Shown here: positions 55,377 through 64,000 of the stretch, piece after piece
Layout: each line of letters opens with the position of its first letter
How positions within the stretch are numbered: the first letter of the stretch is position 1
Source of the DNA: Owenia fusiformis
Taxonomy: Eukaryota; Annelida; Polychaeta; Sabellida; Oweniidae
Length of the DNA stretch: 64,000 nt
Assembly: GCA_903813345.2 (NCBI GenBank)
Contig: CAIIXF020000001.1
Coordinates: forward strand, 43,863,366 to 43,927,365
Direction of reading: 5' to 3'
Notes under the pieces: generated by a model
Database searches by the model: none
What the model was told of the DNA's origin: nothing
What the model saw: only the letters and a program-made list of their open reading frames with translations
Position numbers and translations under genes: made by a program

Positions 55377-57279
55377 AAGGTGCTAACTGACTGTAACACT
55401 GTACTGATTCCTAACTTTCAAAGTTATCACTGCACTTTTTTATGAATCACTTTTGATTACAATTGGTTTCACTATTACTTAGGGACCCAGCCTGAATATT
55501 TTTGTTTTTGAATATTGGAGAGTATTACGCGAGATTTTTTCATTTTCTTGTTGGAAAATATATTTATTTTATGATGTGGGGTGATATCTAGAGTTTGAGG
55601 CTTGCGAAAATAAGATATCCTCATCTTTATACCCCCCACCCTATAATTTCAGGGGGGTCAGAAGAAAATAAACTTTAATTCATAACTTTGGAAGTAAATG
55701 AGATACAAACTTAATTTTTCCACCATAATTTAGAGAATAACATCAGTAATTCAGAAAAAATATATCAAATGAAAATAAGCTAATTTGCATAATTTAACCC
55801 TTAAACCGCCATAAAAACTATTAAATAACGGAATGATAATAAACAACTTTTACTGTAATTGCTTTCATATGAAGTTATAACTTATGAAATAATTCCTAAA
55901 AATGCATCTATATATGTATATTAGATGTGCAAAATATTAAAAGTGTATCTTACATAACGACTGTGAAAAATATTTCTCCCCTTACCTTAAAATTGAAGGG
56001 AGGGGGTCAAAAGAAAATAAACTTTAATTCATAACTTTGGAAGTATATAAGATACAAACTTTATTTTTTCACCAAAATTTACAAAATAATATCAGTAATG
56101 GAGAAAAAAATATTTTGAACAAAAATAAGCTAATTTGCATAATTTAACCCTTAAACCGCCATAAAAACTATTAAATGACAAAATGATAATATACGACATT
56201 TACTGTAATTACCTTCATATGAAGTTATAACTGATGAAATAATTCCTAAAAATGCATCTATATATGTATAATAGATGTGAAAAATATTAAAAGTGCATCT
56301 TATATATAGATTGTGAAAAAATTTCTCCCCCTACCCAGATATTTCAGGGGGGTCAACTGAAAATGGACTTTAATTTATAACTTTGGAAGTATATGAGGTA
56401 TAAACCTATTTGTTCACCAAAATTTATGTAATAAAATCAGTTACTAAGAAAAAAATTTTTGATATGCAAATAAGCTAATTTGCATAATTTAACCCTTATA
56501 CAGTCATAAAAACCGTTAAATGACAAAACGATAAAATACAACATTTATTTTAATCGACCTCTCATGAAGTTATAACTTATGAAATAATTCATATAGTTGC
56601 ATTTATATATGTATAACAGATGTGCAAAATATTAAAAGTGTATCTTACATAACGACTGTGAAAGAATTCTCCCCCTACCCAGATATTTGAGGGGGGTCAA
56701 AATGAAAATGGACTTTAATTCATAACTTTGGAAGTATATGAGGTACAAACTTAATTTTCACCTATATTTATGTTATATCATCAGTAATTCAGAAAAAACA
56801 TTTTTTGATATGCAAATAAGCTAATTTGCATAATGTAACCCTTATAAAGTAATAAAAACCGTTAAATGACAAAGTGATAAAATATGGCATTTACTTTAAT
56901 TGACTTCTTATGAAGTTACAACCTCGAGAAAAAATTTACAACAGATATGCACAATATAAAAAGGTTATTTTATATAATGAGTGTGAAAAGAATCTTACAC
57001 CCTACCTTAATAATTTTGAGGGCTCGGGGGGGGGTTAAAGAAAATAATAGACTTTAACTCATAACTTTGAAATAATTTAAGAAAGAGCTTATATTTCTTC
57101 GCTGAAAATTGAGAAATCACATCAATAATGAAACGAATATTACATGGGGACAATACTATATTTCAACTAATTTGCATAATTTAAGCTTAAAACAGTCATG
57201 AGAATCATTATAAGGCAAAGTGGTTCTATACTGAAATTGACTTCACATGAAGTAAGGACTTTGACAATATATCCTTTCT

Positions 57280-57980
57280 TAATACTAGCATTTAAATGGA
57301 AAAATGATATCAACAATTATGAAGCTATTTTTCCCAACTATTTCAATGCCCATGGAAATTTTCATAGATATAATACTAGAGGCAAATCAAACTTCACCCT
57401 TCCTAAAGCAAAACTGAAAATTATGGCAAAAAACAATAGCCTTTAGTGGTCACTCAATCTCCCAGAAGAAATAAAAAAGTTAAATTCCATTTCTTTTCTT
57501 AAATCAAAACTGAAGAAGCATATTCTCTTAGCTTATTAATCATTAGTTGACTATATCATTTCTTGTTTCTTCAGTAAGAAGGGTAGGCTCTCAAGGGAGG
57601 TACATGGGCCAACATGGGCCAAATAATAACTAATATTTTATAAGAATCACACTTTTAACGATTATTTGCGTCAATGCGGTAGCCTGGTATCTTTAAATAA
57701 TAATTAATGAAGCTACACATTCATAAAATTTCCCTGTGGCATATGGCACCTTCTTGGCTTCAAATGAAATGAGCATCATGGATCCCCCATACCTTTACTT
57801 ATTATAATCTAACTTTTGTGATTACATTCCGGTTTGATTCGTTGACAACATAATGATATACTTCATGATTTAACTGCTATATGTACGGGTATTTAAGCAT
57901 CACCTGTGGTGCCACCTATTATTAATAATATGTGTACACATAATGATTAAATGTATGAATAAATTGAGTTTAATTGAACT
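57280..57980 (+). pseudogene. LINE 3' end (CR1/L2-like reverse-transcriptase tail)
   Basis: Translation gives FNAHGNFHRYNTRGKSNFTL, then after an in-frame stop WSLNLPEEIKKLNSISFLKS and KLKKHILLAY. The HxYNTR...P..WN.LP..I......FK..LK..L pattern is the usual C-terminal end of CR1/L2-type polymerases. An AATAAATTGAGTTTAATTGA tail follows at 57958. Confidence 0.7.
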
Positions 57981-57989
57981 TGCAATGTT

Positions 57990-58300
57990 TCAGAATAACC
58001 CTTAAAAAGGTAACCATAACAATTCTAAAGTTTATTGAACCATATTCAGAGTCACTGTGGGGACTGGTGTCATATTCTAGGTTGTAGGTACCTGATGCAG
58101 TGAAAATGTCATCATATATGTTTGGGTTAATCCACTTATTCCCGTCCACACTCACTTTCCTTTGAGCCGCATGAACATGCAGCAAAACATTCTGTGCCTG
58201 CAGTGGCACATGAGCAAGTGGTTTAACATACTGCTTTGTCCTTGTATCGTTTGCATGTGCAAAATGACTTTGGGATTTTTGTTATATCAAGTTTCGGTTT
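57990..58300 (-). pseudogene. cysteine-cluster relic, uncertain
   Basis: In one minus-strand frame 58300-58160 reads FCTCKRYKDKAVC, stop, TTCSCATAGTECFAACSCGS, ESECGRE. Paired CxC clusters of this type occur in some transposon-associated proteins. Another frame is open for 79 codons without stops. I cannot assign either with confidence. Confidence 0.3.
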
Positions 58301-58544
58301 TTTGGTCATTTTAATGGTCTCAAGAGTAATATGAACCACTTGACATCCAAATCCATTCCCTGGCTCTTGAATCTCAAAAAGTGGTTTGTCAGCATTCATT
58401 GAAATGTATAATTGTTATAAACCAAAAATGCATCCATAGTTAGTGGTAATGCTCTAATATCATTTTGGATGCTGCAAACAAGTGTAATACATCCAATGAT
58501 AGTTTGTTTTTATATTGAAATATAAACAAAAATAACGCAACTCC

Positions 58545-58900
58545 CCTAGACCAGAGATCGTGCCTATGTGGACAGTCAATGGAGACAGAAACTCACTTTA
58601 AAGTAGAATGTCATATGTTTGAAAATGAACGATTAAGTCTGTTTGCTTAAATGACTGATATCAATAGTGACTTTTACATGTATACAAGTCTAGGAAAATA
58701 TTATATAATAATGAATGAAAAAAACTGTTCAAAGGACACTTGGAAAATGTATGATAAATATGTTAGTCAAAAGGTGTGAAATAGTTACATGCGATGGTCT
58801 CTAATAGGTCGGCATCAACCAGGAATTGTTTTTTTAATTCATGTATGTATCTTAATATAACACCTTTAGTGTGTTAGATTTTAATTAATAAATTTACTAC
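58545..58900 (+). pseudogene. second LINE 3' fragment with (TAC)n tail
   Basis: Translation LCLCGQSMETETHFKVECHM then FENERLSLFA fits the C-x-C...E.E.HFL..C zinc-knuckle end of non-LTR polymerases. It ends with AATAAATTTACTACTACTAC, a typical LINE tail microsatellite. Confidence 0.65.
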
Positions 58901-60257
58901 TACTACTAGTATAATATTGTTTCCATGTAATATTTGTTTCATTCTTGATGTGATTTCTCAATATTCTGGCGAAGAAATACATGTATAAGCTCTTTCTTAT
59001 ACAATTTCAAAGTTATGAATCAAAGTTTATTATTTTCTTTTAACACTCATTATATACAATACCCTTTTTATATTGTGCATACCCGTTGTAAATGTATTTC
59101 TAGAAATTATTTCACAAGTTATAACTTCATAAAAGTCAATTAAAGTAAATTTCGTATTTCATCACTTTGTCATTTAACGTTTTTTATGACTGTATAAGGG
59201 TTAAATTATGCAAATTAGCTTATTTTCATATCAAGATATTTCTTCCGAATTACTGACGTTATAACATAAATTTTGGTGAAAGAATTAAGTTTGTACCTCA
59301 TATACTTCCAAAGTTATGAATTAAAGTCCATTTCCATTTGACCCCCCTCAAATATCTGGGTAGGTGGACAATTTTTTTTCAGCGTCGTTATGTAAGATAC
59401 ACTTTTAATATTTTGCACATCTGTTATACATATATAGATGCATTTTTAGGAATTACTTTATTTGTTAAAACTTCATGAAAGGTCAATTAGAGTAAATGTC
59501 GTATTTTATCGCATCGTCATTTAACAGTTTTTATGACTGTATAATGGTTAAATTATGCAAATTAGCTTATTTGTGTATCAAACATATTTTTCTGAATTAC
59601 TGATGTTATTACATAAACTTTGGTGAAAAAATTAAGTTTGTACCTCATATACTTTTAAAATTATGAATTAAAGTCCATTTTTATTTGACCCCCTTCCCTC
59701 AAAAATCTGGATAGGGGGAGAATTTTTTTCACAGTCTTTATGTAAGATACACTTCTAATATTTTGCACATTTATTATACATATATAGATGCATTTTTAGG
59801 AATTATTTCATAAGTTATAACTTTATATGAAGGCAATAACAGTAAATGTGATATAACATCATTTCGTCATTTACTAGTTTTTATGGCAGTTTAAGGGTTA
59901 AATTATGCAAATTAGCTTTTTTTCATTCAAAATATTTTTTTCTTCATTACTGATGTTATTTCATAAATTTTGGTGAAAAAATTAAGTTTGTATGTCATAT
60001 ACTTCCAAAGTTATGAATTAAAGTCTATTTTCTTCTGACCCCCCTAAAATTATAGGGCGGGGGGTATAAAGATGAAGATATCTTATTTTCGCAAGTCTCA
60101 AACTCTAGATATCACCCCACATCATAAAAGTAACTTATTTTCCAACAAGAACTGAAAAAATCTCGCGTAATACTTTCCAATATCCATTTTCACTTTCTAG
60201 CTGTTTCTCAGAACTTGGGTCCCTGAGTATATTCACACTGCACTTTTGTGTCGATTT

Positions 60258-60943
60258 CATGGCGTAGAATAATGGAAATAGCGTCATGAATCCCGGGACA
60301 ATGAATCTCGGATCCAAGTACGTCATTAATGGTCGAAAATCAAAATATTGACAAATTTATAACCTAAAAGGCCGAAAGATTATGCGGCAAATATTGAAAC
60401 GGGGGTTGTCAACATTTTGTAGCTTTGATCTCTTAGAATCCGTTGAATCCTAAGCGATTGGAGTTGTTTAGATCACTTTACGAATTAGCCTATATGAAAT
60501 GATGAGGATTTGAGTTTTTTCAAAGTTTATAATGGCGGACGGCCAATGGGAGATTTTAGCAAAATATCCCGAAAATTAAATCATTAAAAGGCCGAAAGAT
60601 CTGTGGATGAATTTTGCTGTTTTATATATCAAAATGAACACTTCGTTGGGCCAAGTTGGGCCTAACAAGGATCCGTTGAATCCTAAGAAAATAAGTGATT
60701 TGCTAAAAAGTTATTAAGATTTTAAATTTTGATGAAGACATAGATCCCGGCCAGATTCTTTTGTAGTAGAATCAGTAGCTCAATAATATTTATATATTAT
60801 TCTTTGAGCCTATGATCCTACTACAAAACGATCTGGCCAATATCTGTGGATGAAGACTGCTCTCCATTGAAATCTCTGGACCATGAAATGTCGATTTACG
60901 CGCATGCGTTGTGACGTTATTTCCATTATGATTCTACGCCATG
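60258..60943. mobile_element. 686-bp foldback MITE just upstream of TECR
   Basis: Ends CATGGCGTAGAATAATGGAA and complement TTCCATTATGATTCTACGCC then ATG; TGACG(T/C)TATTTCC extends the match. Inside, GATC(C)CGGCCAGATTCTTTT with GTAGTAGAATCA pairs with its complement at 60805-60838. Target duplication not resolved. Leaves only 81 bases before the TECR ATG. Confidence 0.7.
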
Positions 60944-60990
60944 TGTGATCGTTATTTAAACAGCGTTAAAAGTACGAACACGCGGAAACT

Positions 60991-61030
60991 ATGATCGTTC
61001 GTATAATTACCCTAAATACACAACATGGAG
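60991..61030 (+). other. overlapping upstream ATG of TECR
   Basis: An ATG 34 bases before the TECR start is in another frame. If transcribed and spliced as predicted it encodes 22 residues and stops in TECR exon 2 (TGG TAA), overlapping the main start. It could reduce translation. Whether it lies in the mRNA is unknown. Confidence 0.35.
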
Positions 61031-63985
61031 GTGAGAGTCCACTATTTTGTATTTTCTACTTATTTACAAATAAGACAGTATATAGCATCGTTAATGCGAA
61101 TAAACATGTCCATAATACGCCAATATATTTATATCTCGCTGACTTACTTACCTGCGAGTACAGATTGGATTTACTCGAGTCTGGCTTTGGACCTAAGTAA
61201 GATTTGATCATTTCAATTTTCTTCGAGAGCTTTCTATGTAGGCCTAGGCAAAAGGGCCTGGACTAAGGCCTAAGGCTCACCCTGTAAATGTCCTACGTAG
61301 GGGGACTGAGGGAGAGGCACTTCCTGTTATATTATTGATTCATACTCGTAGTCGTATGATGGTCACATATGATAAGGCTTCTTACATAAAGTGGGAGACA
61401 ATAGCTCAACCATCAAAAGTTGTCACAATGAGCTAAATTCTAAGTTTCATGTCTCAAACTCTCCCAAGCGGTAGAAAAATAATTCCTGTTCACTTTAAGT
61501 AGCGCAATAAATGAATCCAAAGCTTCATACCTGCAAATGATGGATAAATTCCTACCAAATCGAACAAATGTTTTCATGAATCACTATGTTTGTGATCCAA
61601 GAAGGATTGACTCCCAGAATGCAACATCAGTTAACCTTATTTACTCGTGACAGGTTTCAAAATGGTGGAACGGCATTTTGAAAGCTGGCATGTGTCATGT
61701 TGCATTCTGGGAGCCAATCCTCCTTGCAGTGTAATCGGGCTCCAAAATCACCTCAACATTTGAAGAGTCGGCATTAACACACATTAACATGTTAATATCC
61801 ACTTCAAATTTTTAAGTTCCTATTTGTCATTGTGGACACAAATTCCACTATATTTGGACTGGGGAAAATAGAGCACTGAATACACTGATTTTCACTCTTG
61901 TGCAAAGATCATAGTACATTACTTCAATCCCGTGATTCAAAATGCTTTTCTGCAATTGTTTTGGTTTTAGTTAATATAAGAGAAAAATAATATTCTCGCA
62001 CTATAAGGTAAATTATAGGTAGGCACTGCTGTGAAATACATGTAATGAATGTAAGTGGCATCCATCTAGAAATATGAGCATGCTCAAAGAACAGAATCAA
62101 AAATAGAATCTCATGCAGATTGCCCCAAGTGCATAAACCTTACTCACTTCGAGAGCCATGTTAGATTTTGAAACTTATGGCTCTCAAACGGAGAAGTGAA
62201 CAGCTCATCAATAGTGACCTTTGAAATCCAATTAAGATGATCCGCGGCTTACTTTTGGTCTCTAACTGTGTCTTACATCAGTATCATCAATCCGTGTAAG
62301 TATTGGAGCGCTGGAGTACTTCTTTTTCGATCAAGACTTGTAAATTGTTCATCGAGTGAAAGTTTTTTAGACCTATTTCCAATATGGCGGTTTGTTAGGT
62401 GCGAGATACGCAACGAACGAAATGAATTTTGAGAATTAGTTAGGTTCGGACAACCTCCGGAGATTTACGAAAATGTCCGAGCAGAAACCGCCATATTGGA
62501 ATTTGGCAGTAAAACGATTCACTCGACTAACAATTACAAGTCTTGATCGAAAAAGAAGTACTCCAGCGCTTCGATACTTACACGGATTGATGATACTGAT
62601 GTAAGACACAGTTAGAGACCAAATGTAAGCCGCGGATCGACTTAATTCGATTTCAAAGGTCACGATCATTGAGCTGTCCAAATGCTCCGTGGGAAAGCTA
62701 TTATATCAAAATCCAATAGCTTTCGCAGGAAGTAACATAAACCTCTGTTTACCTCTTTCAAAGGCTGGCTGATCTGAGGCCTTATTCACAAAGCATCATG
62801 ATTTTTAGCAATTGCTATTGTTATGCGATAGCGATATGGCAGTATTTACAAAAGCTCTTCAATAAACAGTTAAGTCTGCTACACCCCCAAAATGCAATCT
62901 GATTTTCGACACCGTTTCGGTGCCAAATTTCGGTGCCGTTTCGGCACCAAATGGACTGACTAGTCCGGTAGCAAATTTTGGTGTCGAAAGGTTTCGGTGC
63001 CGAAACGGTGTCGAAACGGTGCCGGAATAGCGCCGAATTTTTTCGATGCCGAAACGGTGCCGAATTATATTGGCTGTGTATAGTGAGGCTTTTCTTATTT
63101 ATCGATATGCAAAACCCCAAATCGGTAAAAATTGCTTTGCGATTGTGAAATTGCGATGCTTTTTGAATAAGGCCTCTGATTAGTCAGCCTTTGAAAGAGG
63201 TAAACTTTAAAGGTAAAAGTAGAAGTAAGCTTGTAAATATAGAGTTCTCTTTATATTTATAACTATTCTTATACTTTTACCTTAGAGGCCTATGCTTGAG
63301 ACTTCCACAAGGAGCTTATGCTGTATGTAATGTTACTCAGTTACAGATGTATCTCTATCATGAAATGGTCAAAATGATATGTTTTGTGGGATCTATTACT
63401 CTGGTTAGTTGCTGTTTTTCAAGTTTTGAATGTTATTCATTTTATATCTTTTGTTAAAGGTGGAACTGTTAAATGGCAAATCTGGTAAAACTGTTGCAGT
63501 TTTGAAAAATGTAAGTACATTTACATAAACAATAAATTAGCCATTCCTTTAACTCCTTCCTTTTATGGTATCAGATCTGAAAAGAAAGCTTTCAAAAACA
63601 AATTGGAATCTGAAAACCATGATATTTCACTCGAGGATCAGCTGGTTTTCAAAATTATAATAGTACCATGGGTGTGATAAACTGTATTAAAATGGTTGAT
63701 TTATATTTTGAATTTATTTTCCTTGTCTTGTTTCAGTTGACACCAGAATCAACAATTTCTGATGTGAAAAAGTTCCTGGCTGTACAAAGTAAGTTTACAT
63801 TTGTCACACAGACCCAGATTGGTATTTTTCAGCTCATAACACATCATGTGAACTATTATTATTTCCTACTTGTCTGTCTCTATATTATTACTATATTATA
63901 CAATTGTAGCATTTTCATTGTTTTATTGTTTAATTTGTAGAGAAGCAATATTACCCAGATAGACAATCCTACAAGATAGACCCCA
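61025..63985 (+). CDS. TECR: TECR, trans-2,3-enoyl-CoA reductase, 5' part (4 exons)
   Basis: ER enzyme for the last step of very-long-chain fatty-acid elongation. Exons: 61025-61030 (ME), 63460-63510, 63737-63788, 63941-63985, then a GTAAGT donor; the gene continues beyond the window. Translation MEVELLNGKSGKTVAVLKN, LTPESTISDVKKFLAVQ, KKQYYPDRQSYKIDP follows the N-terminal ubiquitin-like domain of TECR (human MKHYEVEIL...ATIAEIKNLF...WYPARQSLRLDP). The reductase/steroid-dehydrogenase domain and membrane helices lie downstream. Exon 1 codes for only two residues and was chosen because ATGGAG is followed by GTGAGA and joins in phase to the exon beginning VELL. The 2.4 kb first intron holds two foldback elements. 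Confidence 0.85.
61201..62139. other. TECR intron 1, left part
   Basis: Mostly unrecognised intron. CTCCCAGAATGCAACAT (about 61611) and ATGTTGCATTCTGGGAG (about 61697) are inverted, with inner partial matches, indicating a small foldback of about 100 bases. Confidence 0.45.
62140..62735. mobile_element. 596-bp foldback element, copy 2, 8-bp target duplication
   Basis: Almost identical to 45950-46546, same orientation. Flanked by CATAAACC on both sides (62132-62139, 62736-62743), a different 8-bp duplication from copy 1, which proves independent insertion and fixes the element ends at TTACT and AGTAA. Confidence 0.9.
62748..63204. mobile_element. 457-bp foldback with CGGTGCCGAAACGGTG core
   Basis: Inverted ends TTTACCTCTTTCAAAGGCTG, then GAGGCCTTATTCA and GCATC, pair with the complement at 63145-63204. 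The core (62907-63066) is a run of direct and inverted GTTTCGGTGCCGAAA-type units, much richer in GC and CpG than the surroundings. No coding sequence. Confidence 0.75.
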
Positions 63986-64000
63986 GTAAGTAATAAAATA

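Larger units (their letters stand above)
55478..60227. mobile_element. 4.75 kb inverted-repeat element with 350-bp internal repeats
   Basis: Inverted ends CTTAGGGACCCAG and CTCAGGGACCCAAG with TA outside each. The left arm (to about 57190) has four to five units of about 350 bp and the right arm (from about 58960) three to four in opposite orientation; each contains GACCCCCCT or its complement, TAAACTTTAATTCATAACTT, AAATAAGCTAATTTGCATAA, TTTAACCCTTA and TGCATCTATATATGTATA. LINE relics occupy the centre. No intact transposase. Confidence 0.85.

Overview
The window is animal nuclear DNA: intron-rich, AT-rich, with conserved metazoan housekeeping genes split into many short exons by GT-AG introns, and intergenic and intronic space filled with foldback DNA transposons, MITEs, LINE scraps and minisatellite-bearing repeats. 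The gene set and the repeat style (CCGTCC runs, GCCGCCATTTT tandem blocks, many TA-flanked foldbacks) suit a marine invertebrate. I cannot name the phylum from sequence alone.

Layout. 1-13964 (+): 3' part of HADHA, the mitochondrial trifunctional enzyme alpha subunit, ten exons in the window. Its 7.9 kb intron 3 holds an antisense single-exon gene for a secreted peptide precursor resembling augurin/ECRG4 (2727-3179, -), a Tc1-like transposase relic and a duplicated 1 kb repeat. 16049-23323 (-): complete splicing factor SF3B4, ten exons, 434 aa. 27123-35092 (+): complete PLEKHJ1-type PH-domain gene, eight exons, 615 aa, with a long tail carrying 15 DPF motifs. 38326-45590 (-): an unrecognised 366-aa Lys/Glu-rich protein with three tandemly duplicated 56-codon exons. 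61025-63985 (+): first four exons of TECR, the very-long-chain enoyl-CoA reductase, running off the end.

HADHA and SF3B4 converge. SF3B4 and PLEKHJ1 are head-to-head; a 3.4 kb TA-flanked inverted-repeat element sits between them and ends 12 bases before the PLEKHJ1 start codon. PLEKHJ1 and the Lys/Glu-rich gene converge. 45.6-61 kb is almost wholly transposon sequence, and another foldback ends about 80 bases before the TECR start codon. The genes belong to separate pathways (beta-oxidation, splicing, membrane traffic, fatty-acid elongation) and nothing suggests a functional cluster.

Several mobile-element families can be delimited to the base by target-site duplications: a 597-bp foldback present twice with different 8-bp duplications, a CACGCC-terminal family with three copies, a 1.5 kb element with repeated ACCGACAATTGTCGGT palindromes and a 9-bp duplication, a PIF/Harbinger-like MITE, a hAT-like MITE and at least six TA-flanked elements. 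The best candidates for something undescribed are the DPF-tailed PLEKHJ1, the nested augurin-like gene, the transposon-abutted promoters and the tandem-exon Lys/Glu-rich gene. All exon boundaries were read by eye from splice consensus, reading phase and remembered family sequence; no alignment was run.
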